Below, one piece after another: positions 1 through 6,054 of a DNA stretch of 8,515 bases. The DNA lies in contig JAJRSN010000279.1 of assembly GCA_024278715.1 (NCBI GenBank), positions 1 through 8,515 of the forward strand, written 5' to 3'. The notes under the pieces were generated by a model that was given only the letters and a program-made list of their open reading frames with translations, did no database searches and was not told the origin of the DNA. This DNA is from Calditrichota bacterium. Lineage in GTDB: Bacteria > Calditrichota > Calditrichia > Calditrichales > Calditrichaceae. The translations under genes were made by a program, and so were the position numbers. Within the stretch, counting starts at the first letter, position 1; each line of letters starts with the position of its first letter.

Positions 1-7
1 CTTTGCG

Positions 8-82
8 TGGGCGATGTAGGATTCGATATTGCGACCCTCCCGACTTGTCGGGATGCTCTAAACCAACACTTTTTAATCGTAG
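8..82 (-). pseudogene. Decayed tRNA-Val copy (tRNA relic)
   Basis: This is a degenerate copy of the intact tRNA-Val at 130-204, on the same strand and about 122 bases away. Identity is exact over 24 bases at the 3' side (3-26 matches 125-148, covering the 3' acceptor strand, the 3' T-stem strand and most of the T loop) and again over 54-67 (matches 177-190, D loop and part of the D stem). The block at 74-79 also matches 196-201. The remainder cannot fold as a tRNA: the 5' T-stem strand pairs at only about two of five positions, the 5' D-stem strand has become AAAG, and the 5' acceptor has lost its GGG. In place of the anticodon arm is a perfect palindrome at 38-53. It lies downstream of the terminator at 87-123 and so is probably not transcribed with the intact gene. 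I am sure it is tRNA-derived; how it arose is inference. Confidence 0.8.
38..53. repeat. Perfect 7-bp inverted repeat in the tRNA relic
   Basis: TCCCGAC (38-44) and GTCGGGA (47-53) are exact reverse complements separated by TT. As RNA this would fold as a six-pair stem with a four-base loop. It occupies the place of the anticodon arm in the decayed tRNA copy and is not present in the intact copy. It may be an inserted or converted dispersed palindromic repeat, but only one example lies in this window. Confidence 0.75.
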
Positions 83-86
83 AAAT

Positions 87-123
87 AAAAAAAGCCCTCA
101 TCAAATTCGAGATTGACAAGGGC
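87..123 (-). terminator. Rho-independent terminator behind tRNA-Val
   Basis: Read on the minus strand, GCCCTTGTCAA (123-113) pairs with TTGATGAGGGC (104-94) in an 11-bp stem with two G-U pairs. The loop is eight bases and seven T residues follow (93-87). It starts six bases beyond the 3' end of tRNA-Val, so it very likely ends the transcript carrying the small membrane protein and the tRNA. Confidence 0.85.
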
Positions 124-129
124 ATTGCG

Positions 130-204
130 TGGGCGATGTAGGATTCGAACCTACGACCCCCTGCTTGTAAGGCAGGTGCTCTAAACCAACTGAGCTAATC
201 GCCC
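130..204 (-). tRNA. tRNA-Val (anticodon UAC)
   Basis: On the minus strand all four arms fold without mismatch: acceptor GGGCGAT/ATCGCCC, D stem GCTC/GAGC, anticodon stem CCTGC/GCAGG around the loop CTTACAA, and T stem GTAGG/CCTAC around TTCGAAT. The length is 75 nt including discriminator A at position 130. The anticodon is UAC, which reads GUA and other valine codons. CCA is not encoded, because CGC follows the discriminator, so CCA must be added by nucleotidyltransferase. The first ten bases of the tRNA overlap the end of the upstream protein gene and supply its stop codon. A strong terminator follows. Confidence 0.97.
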
Positions 205-440
205 GCTGATTGCGTTTTATCTTTTATCATAATCGAAAACGGTATCACTATCAAATAAGCGAAAACCAGAATAATCGGCGCCAGGTGGAGCGGCAGAAAT
301 CCGTAAACCGGAGGCTGTGCCATTAAAATGTATCCCAAAATGATTAAAAACAAGCCTCCGAGAAAAAAATACATATTTTTCTTGCCAATTACGATTGGTT
401 CAACTTGTTTTCCTTTTTTCTTTTTTACAATTCTGGCCAT
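195..440 (-). CDS. Small two-helix membrane protein, DUF3098-like
   Basis: An 81-residue protein. It has a basic N-terminus (MARIVKKKKGKQ), a short linker, then two hydrophobic segments at about residues 24-41 and 53-72, and a short polar tail. Size and layout, with IILGYILM in the first helix and LAPIILVFAYLIVIPF in the second, fit the DUF3098 family of small inner-membrane proteins common in Bacteroidota-type genomes; function is unknown. I chose the ATG at 440-438: it has GAGAG eight bases upstream and lies just downstream of a good promoter (469-497). An in-frame ATG at 503 would start upstream of that promoter's -35, and one at 455 lacks a ribosome binding site. The stop TAG (197-195) is formed by bases 8-10 of the tRNA-Val gene, so the two genes overlap by ten bases and probably share a transcript. 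Confidence 0.8.
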   Translation of the reverse strand: MARIVKKKKGKQVEPIVIGKKNMYFFLGGLFLIILGYILMAQPPVYGFLPLHLAPIILVFAYLIVIPFSIMIKDKTQSAGD

Positions 441-448
441 TTTATTAT

Positions 449-453
449 CTCTC
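449..453 (-). promoter_or_regulatory. Ribosome binding site of the small membrane protein
   Basis: GAGAG on the minus strand lies eight bases before the ATG at 440-438. It supports this start over the in-frame ATG at 455-453, which overlaps it, and over the far upstream ATG at 503. Confidence 0.5.
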
Positions 454-468
454 ATTAATTGATCGCTA

Positions 469-497
469 AATATAATCAGAATTTTACATTCAGGCAA
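469..497 (-). promoter_or_regulatory. Sigma70-type promoter for small membrane protein and tRNA-Val
   Basis: On the minus strand, TTGCCT (497-492, four of six to TTGACA) and TATATT (474-469, five of six to TATAAT) are separated by exactly 17 bases. Transcription would begin near 462, giving a leader of about 20 bases that contains the GAGAG ribosome site. No second promoter for the tRNA is evident, so the protein and tRNA are probably co-transcribed to the terminator at 87-123. Confidence 0.6.
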
Positions 498-515
498 GAC
501 CACTTTAAAAAAAAA

Positions 516-537
516 GTTTAATTTGTTTGAATTAAAC
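516..537. promoter_or_regulatory. 8-bp inverted repeat, candidate operator
   Basis: GTTTAATT (516-523) and AATTAAAC (530-537) are perfect reverse complements around the 6-base centre TGTTTG. After one mismatch the symmetry continues with AAAA/TTTT on the flanks. It lies in the short divergent region between the small membrane protein and the MCE operon, and its right arm overlaps the proposed -35 of the operon. That position fits a repressor operator. On the minus strand the hairpin is followed by nine T residues, so a weak AT-rich terminator is the alternative reading. Confidence 0.45.
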
Positions 538-555
538 CTTTTCTTTGATTATTTT
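527..555 (+). promoter_or_regulatory. Candidate promoter of the MCE operon
   Basis: TTGAAT (527-532) and TATTTT (550-555) are separated by 17 bases, each matching the sigma70 consensus at four of six positions. The start would be near 562, with a leader of about 20 bases before the ATG at 581. It is the best match I can find in the intergenic region. The AT-rich background makes chance matches likely, so the call is tentative. Confidence 0.4.
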
Positions 556-580
556 CAGGCAAAACAACGGATGCACTGCA

Positions 581-1564
581 ATGATTTCAAAAACTCAAAA
601 ATTTCGCCTCGGTTTGTTTATTGCCATTGGCAGCATTCTGTTAATCGCCATTATTCTGGCGCTTTCCATCGAACGCTTTTTTAAAGAAAAAGATATTTAT
701 TACATCAAATATCAGAACATTTCCGTTGCCGGGCTCGATGTCGGCAGTTCGGTAAAATATCTTGGCGTTCATATCGGTAGTGTGCAAAAAATTGAAATCG
801 ATCCCAAAAATATCAGCCAGATCATTGTTACCATCGGCGTAAACAAAGGCACGCCCATCAAAAAGGATGTTTCTGCCGATATTTCTTCCATCGGCATTAC
901 GGGGTTAAAGATTATCGAATTGCGCGGCGGTACGCCCGAAGCGCCTCTTTTAAAGCCGGGCGGTTTTATTCAGCCCGGTAAATCGCTTACCGAAGAGATT
1001 ACGGGCAAGGCAGAGGTCATTGCCGAAAAGCTCGAGCTAATCCTAAACAATCTGATTCAGTTAACCGATCCCGTCAATCAGAATAAAATCTTTAAGTTAG
1101 TCGATCAGTCTCAAATAGCCATTAATCGGGTGAACAAACTTCTATATACTACCCAGCCGCGAATCGCCAGTATTCTCACTAATTTAGACACTTCCATGAT
1201 ACATCTTGCCGCGGCGTCCAAATCTACGCGCAGAACATTAAGTTTTCTGGAAAATGTGGTTCAATCGGACACATTCAGAATTACCATGAGAAACATTGCC
1301 GAAGTCGCCGACAAATTAAACAAAGCCAATATTTACAATTTAGATGAAGAGATCAACGTCGCGGTTGATCGCCTTAACAGCTTATTGGAACAAATGGATC
1401 TTCTTGTGCGCCTTAACAGTCTGCGTTTGAATCAGACCATGGAGCAGCTCAATCAAATGGTTCGCTATTTGAACAGCGCGGCGAAGCAAATAGATGAAGA
1501 TCCGTCGGTATTAATAAGCGGCAGCAAACCGGAGAACCCGCCCGATGATAAACTTAAAAAATAA
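581..1564 (+). CDS. mlaD: MCE-domain (MlaD-family) lipid-transport protein
   Basis: A 327-residue substrate-binding and conduit subunit of an MCE-type ABC lipid transporter. One N-terminal membrane anchor (about residues 10-30) is followed by a single MCE domain (about 37-115) with the hallmark GLDVGSSVKYLGVHIGSV at 51-68 and SSIGITGLKIIEL at 102-114. A long, mostly helical region (about 140-306) with heptad-like hydrophobic spacing comes next, then a polar Pro/Lys-rich tail. E. coli MlaD is much shorter (about 180 residues), so the helical tail recalls the needle-forming helices of Mce and Pqi proteins. The ATG at 581 starts directly before the basic residues and anchor. An in-frame upstream ATG at 545 would sit inside the proposed promoter and add an atypical N-terminus. 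First gene of the operon, its end overlaps the lipoprotein gene by 20 bases. The family is certain; the transported lipid and direction are unknown. Confidence 0.92.
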   Translation: MISKTQKFRLGLFIAIGSILLIAIILALSIERFFKEKDIYYIKYQNISVAGLDVGSSVKYLGVHIGSVQKIEIDPKNISQIIVTIGVNKGTPIKKDVSADISSIGITGLKIIELRGGTPEAPLLKPGGFIQPGKSLTEEITGKAEVIAEKLELILNNLIQLTDPVNQNKIFKLVDQSQIAINRVNKLLYTTQPRIASILTNLDTSMIHLAAASKSTRRTLSFLENVVQSDTFRITMRNIAEVADKLNKANIYNLDEEINVAVDRLNSLLEQMDLLVRLNSLRLNQTMEQLNQMVRYLNSAAKQIDEDPSVLISGSKPENPPDDKLKK

Positions 1565-2168
1565 AATTTTTGTTTTTACTGCGCTGATCGGTCTGTTTTT
1601 TCTTTCCGGCTGCGCTAAAGAACGCATTATGAAAAAATATTATGTGTTAGATTCTCCCGCGGTTTCCACCTACGCCGATTCGGTGAAAACGCTTCCTTAT
1701 GTTGTCGTTGTTGAACCGTTCATCGCCCGACCCGCTTATAAAACCAAACAGATTGCTTTGCGGTCCGATAGCAACGAACTTCAATACTACTACTATCATC
1801 TTTGGGCGGAAGCGCCGGATGTGGGAATGCGTTTTTTTGTCTGGCAAAAAATCAGATCGTTAAAAATTTTTGAGAACTGTTTGCTGGAAGTGTCTCAGAA
1901 CTTTCCCAAATATCTGATCCGCGGAACGGTGGATGTTGTTGAAATGCAGGAGCCGGCACCGGATTCTGATTTTCCGACCGCCCACATAAAAGCCTCTTTT
2001 GAACTTATCAACTTTAAAACAGGCAAAGTGGCGGTGGAACATTCTTTTGACCGCACAGAGGCGTTGCCCGAAGAAAGCAGCATGAATGATTTCGTAAAAT
2101 CAGTAAACAAAATGGTTAATCAGGAAGTCAATGTTTTCATCGGCAAAATTACTTCATCCGTAAAATAG
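1545..2168 (+). CDS. ABC-type transport auxiliary lipoprotein (PqiC/YmbA-like)
   Basis: A 207-residue lipoprotein. The signal peptide has basic residues (K5, K7), a hydrophobic core and lipobox LSGC with the lipidated cysteine at residue 23. Alanine at +2 suggests transfer to the outer membrane under the enterobacterial sorting rule, which may not hold here. The mature part has KYYVLDSP (31-38), a VVVVEPF strand (53-59) and a YYYYHLWAEAP block (81-91), which match the YYxL and tyrosine-rich W-A-P signatures of the ABC_trans_aux / PqiC family. In E. coli, PqiC is the outer-membrane lipoprotein partner of the MCE protein PqiB. The start overlaps the MCE gene by 20 bases and has GGAG ten bases upstream. 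Its place between the MCE and permease genes supports a role as periplasmic or outer-membrane partner of this transporter. Confidence 0.88.
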   Translation: MINLKNKIFVFTALIGLFFLSGCAKERIMKKYYVLDSPAVSTYADSVKTLPYVVVVEPFIARPAYKTKQIALRSDSNELQYYYYHLWAEAPDVGMRFFVWQKIRSLKIFENCLLEVSQNFPKYLIRGTVDVVEMQEPAPDSDFPTAHIKASFELINFKTGKVAVEHSFDRTEALPEESSMNDFVKSVNKMVNQEVNVFIGKITSSVK

Positions 2169-2181
2169 TTGGTTTTGGCTT

Positions 2182-3273
2182 ATGGACACCCCAATCGTTA
2201 AACTGCCGCCTGTCATCACGCATCAGCAAACCGAGAAACTGCGAAAGAAATTCAAAGCGCTTTTTGATAAAAAGCAATTCTCGCCGTCCGTAGAATTTGA
2301 TTTTCAGGAAGTGGAGCAGATGGACAGCGCGGGCGCGATTTTCATTCAAAACCTGCGCAGCGATCTGGAAAAGAATAACGTTGAAGTCCTTTGGACCAAT
2401 TTGTCTCCTGCCATTGAGCGCACTCTTAAGCTGTTTAAACGTCCGCTTCCGCCGGTTTTCAAATCGGAAAAGAAGAATTTTTTCGAAAAAATCGGTGAAA
2501 CGGGATACAATCTGTCAAAATATTTTGCGGAATCGATTTTACTATTTTCCAATATCGGCTACTGGTCTTTTTTGGGGTTTTTCAGACCGGGTTTACGGCG
2601 AAAAGGCGATGTGGTTAATCAGGGTGTTTTAATAGGAGTGAACGCCTTGCCCATCGTTGCGTTGATTGCTTTTTTGATCGGTTTTATTCTCGCGCTGCAG
2701 TCCGCCGCTCAGCTCAGACAATTCGGGGCGAATATTTATGTCGCCGATCTTATTGCCATAGCCATGGTCAGCGAAATGGGACCGTTGATCACCGCCATTT
2801 TAGTCGCCGGACGCTCCGGCTCCGCCATTACCGCCGAAATTGCCACAATGAAGGTGAGCGAGGAAATCGACGCCTTAACCGTAATGGGAGTCGATCCCGT
2901 ACCGTACCTGATCGTACCCAAACTGTACGCCATTATTATTACGCTGCCCTTGCTTACGGTTTTTGCCAATATTATCGGTATTACCGGCGGCGCGGTTATA
3001 GGGGTTACCTATCTGGATATTAATTTTGTTGCTTTTTTCAAAGAAGTTTTCACTGTCCTCCGATACAAAGAAATTTTTACCGGTCTGATCAAGAGTCTTA
3101 GCTTTTCGATCATAATTCTTTTAACCGCCACCTATTTCGGTTTTCGCGTTAAAGGCGGCGCGGAGGGCGTGGGACGGGTAACCACCGCTTCCGTGGTCGC
3201 TTCGATCTTTTTTGTCATTGTCGCCGATAGTATTTTAGGATTAATTTTCTATTTTGGAGAATCTGCATTCTGA
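2182..3273 (+). CDS. mlaE: MlaE-family permease with N-terminal STAS (MlaB-like) domain
   Basis: A 363-residue inner-membrane subunit. Residues about 10-95 form a soluble STAS domain with the DSAG loop (48-51) that corresponds to the D-S/T-x-G loop of SpoIIAA and MlaB. Residues about 100-363 are the MlaE/PF02405 permease with several hydrophobic segments (near 150-172, 188-210, 247-275, 302-322 and 336-358). The family hallmark AGRSGSAITAEI lies at 209-220, followed by MKVSEEIDAL (223-232). In E. coli, MlaB is a separate STAS protein that stabilises the ATPase MlaF; here it is fused to the permease, so no free mlaB is needed. The start has no convincing Shine-Dalgarno, only GGTTTTGG, and lies 13 bases after the lipoprotein stop, so translation may be coupled. 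Its stop shares a base with the ATPase start (TGATG). Confidence 0.95.
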   Translation: MDTPIVKLPPVITHQQTEKLRKKFKALFDKKQFSPSVEFDFQEVEQMDSAGAIFIQNLRSDLEKNNVEVLWTNLSPAIERTLKLFKRPLPPVFKSEKKNFFEKIGETGYNLSKYFAESILLFSNIGYWSFLGFFRPGLRRKGDVVNQGVLIGVNALPIVALIAFLIGFILALQSAAQLRQFGANIYVADLIAIAMVSEMGPLITAILVAGRSGSAITAEIATMKVSEEIDALTVMGVDPVPYLIVPKLYAIIITLPLLTVFANIIGITGGAVIGVTYLDINFVAFFKEVFTVLRYKEIFTGLIKSLSFSIIILLTATYFGFRVKGGAEGVGRVTTASVVASIFFVIVADSILGLIFYFGESAF

Positions 3274-4004
3274 TGAACGAACCAATCATTGAAGTGCAAC
3301 ATCTGATCAGCGGTTATGATGAACATGTCGTTTTAAACGATATCTCTTTTGATGTCGTTCCCGGCGAGATTATGGTGGTTCTCGGCACCAGCGGATGCGG
3401 CAAAACAACCCTGCTCAAACACCTGATAGGGTTGCTGCAACCGTTCTCCGGCAGCATTACGCTTTTAGGTCACGATCTTTTACGTTTAAACGAAGCGGAA
3501 TCCATAAAATTAATGCGTCACATCGGGGTGCTCTTTCAGAACGGCGCCTTGCTGAATTCCATCACAGTAGCGGAAAATGTCGCCATTCCTCTTGAACAAC
3601 ACACCAATTTAACTACCGAGTTAATCCGCGATCTCGTTTATCTGAAACTGGAACTGGTGGGCTTAAAAAGCGCCGCGCCCCTGCTGCCTTCCGAACTTTC
3701 GGGCGGAATGCGCAAACGGGCTGCTCTTGCCAGAGCAATTGCTCTTGATCCCAAAATCCTTTTTGCCGATGAACCGGCAGCCGGACTTGATCCGGTTACA
3801 GCCGCTTCGCTGGATCAACTTTTGCTCAAACTTCGCGACCTGCTGGGAATGACTTTAGTGGTCGTTACGCACGAAGTGGGAAGTATTAAACGCATTGCCG
3901 ATCGAGTCTTGTTTCTGCACGAAGGTAAAGCTTTGTTTTTTGGCAAACTTTCGGACGCTCTCAAATCGGATCTGGAACCTGTCCGGAATTTCTTCAATCC
4001 CTGA
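3273..4004 (+). CDS. mlaF: MlaF-family ABC transporter ATPase
   Basis: A 243-residue ATPase that should power the MlaE-type permease from the cytoplasmic face. All catalytic motifs are intact: Walker A GTSGCGKTT (38-46), Q-loop glutamine Q89 in LFQNGALLNS, signature LSGGMRKR (142-149), Walker B ILFADE (162-167) with catalytic E167, D-loop GLDP (171-174) and switch histidine H200 in VVVTHE. FQNGALLNS and LSGGMRKRAALARA are typical of MlaF/Ttg2A proteins rather than other ABC ATPases. GGAGA lies 12 bases upstream of the ATG. The TGATG junction with the permease gene implies translational coupling and equal expression. C-terminal tail VRNFFNP is short, as in MlaF. Confidence 0.95.
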   Translation: MNEPIIEVQHLISGYDEHVVLNDISFDVVPGEIMVVLGTSGCGKTTLLKHLIGLLQPFSGSITLLGHDLLRLNEAESIKLMRHIGVLFQNGALLNSITVAENVAIPLEQHTNLTTELIRDLVYLKLELVGLKSAAPLLPSELSGGMRKRAALARAIALDPKILFADEPAAGLDPVTAASLDQLLLKLRDLLGMTLVVVTHEVGSIKRIADRVLFLHEGKALFFGKLSDALKSDLEPVRNFFNP

Positions 4005-4045
4005 TTTGATTTTTTTCATCCAAATAAATTGAGGATCCGTCTCCG

Positions 4046-5992
4046 ATGTTTCGGACCTTGATTTTTTATTGTTTTATGGGAATAATGATTGTCTTTAAAA
4101 GTCCGGTGTTTCCCCAGGAAACCGATCCGCTGGAGCCCTGGATGGATTTAATTCAGGAAGACCCCGCCATAGCCGAAATTCTCGAAGACTTACTCGAACA
4201 TCCTTTACCGGTGAACGACGCGGACCGGGAAGACTGGCTGAAAATTCTCTTGCTTCCCGCTTCGGCGGTTGACAGTATTCTGAGCTATCGTGAACGACAC
4301 GGCGAGTTTAAGAGTATTCGTGAAATAAAATCCGTTATCGGCAAAGAACGCTATCTGCGGATTCGTCCTTTTATTACCCTTCGCAAAACAAAAGCCGCGC
4401 AAATTCGGCTGACCCAAAGAAATTACCGCGCCGTTGAGGTCCCCGACGAAATTAAAGATAAAATCTATCGCGGAAGCAATCTTTACAGCTACAGCAAGAT
4501 TACTTACCGATATAATCCCTATTTTTCGGCGGCTCTCGTCTCTCAAAAAGATGTCGGAGAAACCGATTTCAACGATTACTGGACCGGGTTCATCAGCTTT
4601 CAGACTAAGCAATGGCGATTGATTTTAGGCAGCTATTATCTGAATTTCGGGCACGGACTGTTATTTTCTTCTCCTTTCGGAAGAATCAAGAGCAGCATGG
4701 TTACGCTTCCTTTTACCGCAAAACGCGACGGAGCATATCCCTACATCGGATCGGCTGAGAATTTCGGAAATACCGGTCTTCTGTTTGAAACCGTTCTGCT
4801 TTTCAAAAGTACTTTGCGGCTTATTTTTGCCAGGAATTTACGGGACGGGCGATTCAATCCGGCAAACCTGCAAATTACCGGCTTTGACTATTCCGGATAT
4901 CATCGCACTTTGTCAGAAATCCGGAGAAAAGATTTAATTTCGGAACAAATACTCGGAGTAAATCTGACGCGTCAAATTCTTCCGGGTTTACTGTTTGGTT
5001 TAAGCGCCGCCCGATTCAATTATGATCCGCCGATTGCATTTAAAAGCGAAAATGTTTCGGCTTCCGATTTAAGAAAAAACCGCTTTCATTTTCGCGGAAA
5101 CCGGTTACAGGCGGGCAGCTTTTATTATGACTGTCGGTTGGGCAGTCTTTATCTGTCGGGAGAATGGGTAATTGCGGATTTGGCATCCCCTGCAGTCAGT
5201 CAGTCGTTTTTTGTTGACCGGAAAAGCGCAAAGTTCGGCGTGTTGTTCTGGCGGTTGAGCAAAAATTTTCAGTCGCCTTCCGGGCGGGTGCTTGACGATA
5301 ACGGTCCCTTTCCCAGAGCGGAGCAGGGAATTTACGCCTCTTTTAGCTGGAACAAGGAAAATCGGAACTGGAATTTTTACAAACTGATTAAAAAGCAATT
5401 ATGGCGCGGTTATTCAAATCCCTTGCCCGTGCTGAAAGATGAGTGGCTTTCCGAGTTCAATTACCGGTTGTCGTTTTTATCGATCACATCGCGTTTAAGG
5501 CATAAACTGTATCAGCAGTTTGAATCAATCGCCGATTCTTCCGCGATCCGCGTCCTTCGGCAAAGCAATCAGTTCCGCCTGCAATGCGCTTTTCGATCGG
5601 CGAATAATGTTAATTTAAAAACGCGGATCGAGATCAATAAAACAAAGAGTCCGTCGGAAAAAGGATTTTTGGTCTTTCAGGATGCTAACTTTAAAGTCGG
5701 TAAATCTTTTCAGTGTAATTTACGGGTCACCTTTTTTCAAACCGATTCCTACAATTCAAGAATTTACGAATACGAAACCGATTTACCGGGCAGTTTTTCA
5801 AATTATCCGCTTTACGGACAGGGCTTTAAATGGTACTTTAGAATCGGATGGCAGCCGGACCCGCGTTTTAAGTTTTGGTTTAAATACCGCTATCTGCATT
5901 TGAACGATCGAAATTTAAACGACATTGATTTCGGGCGGGTTGAAAAACCTTTGCAACGTTCGATTCGCTTTCAAGTGCAGGCGAGCCTGTGA
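4046..5992 (+). CDS. Exported helix-hairpin-helix protein with beta-barrel-like body
   Basis: A 648-residue protein of unassigned function. A hydrophobic N-terminus (residues 1-22, MFRTLIFYCFMGIMIVF) looks like a signal peptide, with cleavage likely near PVFPQ/ET. Residues about 56-112 resemble a ComEA-type helix-hairpin-helix pair: LLLPASAVDSILSYRERHG followed by F-x-S-x-x-E-I and YLRIRPFI. From about residue 140 to the end the sequence is rich in aromatic and alternating polar/hydrophobic strands, for example SYYLNFGHGLLF (196-207), and ends in a strand RSIRFQVQASL, as expected of an outer-membrane beta-barrel. Proteins of this build are widespread in Bacteroidota-type genomes without known function. 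GAGG lies 11 bases before the ATG. The gap from the ATPase gene is 41 bases with no clear terminator, so it may belong to the MCE operon. A DNA role suggested by HhH is unlikely for an exported barrel. Confidence 0.75.
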   Translation: MFRTLIFYCFMGIMIVFKSPVFPQETDPLEPWMDLIQEDPAIAEILEDLLEHPLPVNDADREDWLKILLLPASAVDSILSYRERHGEFKSIREIKSVIGKERYLRIRPFITLRKTKAAQIRLTQRNYRAVEVPDEIKDKIYRGSNLYSYSKITYRYNPYFSAALVSQKDVGETDFNDYWTGFISFQTKQWRLILGSYYLNFGHGLLFSSPFGRIKSSMVTLPFTAKRDGAYPYIGSAENFGNTGLLFETVLLFKSTLRLIFARNLRDGRFNPANLQITGFDYSGYHRTLSEIRRKDLISEQILGVNLTRQILPGLLFGLSAARFNYDPPIAFKSENVSASDLRKNRFHFRGNRLQAGSFYYDCRLGSLYLSGEWVIADLASPAVSQSFFVDRKSAKFGVLFWRLSKNFQSPSGRVLDDNGPFPRAEQGIYASFSWNKENRNWNFYKLIKKQLWRGYSNPLPVLKDEWLSEFNYRLSFLSITSRLRHKLYQQFESIADSSAIRVLRQSNQFRLQCAFRSANNVNLKTRIEINKTKSPSEKGFLVFQDANFKVGKSFQCNLRVTFFQTDSYNSRIYEYETDLPGSFSNYPLYGQGFKWYFRIGWQPDPRFKFWFKYRYLHLNDRNLNDIDFGRVEKPLQRSIRFQVQASL

Positions 5993-6034
5993 ATCTTTCT
6001 TAGAAAAGAGCAAAGCGAAAACAGGATTTTTTTT

Positions 6035-6054
6035 GCCGTTTTCCGGCTATTTTA
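6035..6054 (+). terminator. Weak hairpin at the convergent gene junction
   Basis: GCCG (6035-6038) and CGGC (6044-6047) can pair around TTTTC and are followed by TATTTTATTT. The stem is only four pairs and touches the stop codon of the converging permease gene. A second option is GAAAAC (6017-6022) with GTTTTC (6038-6043), which could serve either strand. The 54-base gap between two converging genes is a reasonable place for a shared terminator, but neither hairpin is strong. Confidence 0.25.

Noticed and set aside
8..82. First tRNA-like segment as a second working tRNA
   Set aside because: The D stem, T stem and 5' acceptor no longer pair and there is no proper anticodon arm, so it is treated as a relic.
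438..503. Longer version of the small membrane protein starting at the ATG at 503
   Set aside because: It would start upstream of the proposed -35 of its own promoter, has no ribosome binding site, and adds 21 residues unlike the family. The ATG at 440 has GAGAG at good spacing.
516..537. Hairpin plus T-run read as a minus-strand terminator
   Set aside because: The stem is almost all A-T and no minus-strand gene ends nearby, since the sequence to the right is the plus-strand MCE operon. An operator or chance AT-rich symmetry is more plausible, though not proven.
4205..4612. 135-codon open frame on the minus strand
   Set aside because: It lies wholly inside the HhH-barrel gene, opposite strand, with no recognisable domain or ribosome site. 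The overlapping gene has clear protein features, so this is a chance frame.
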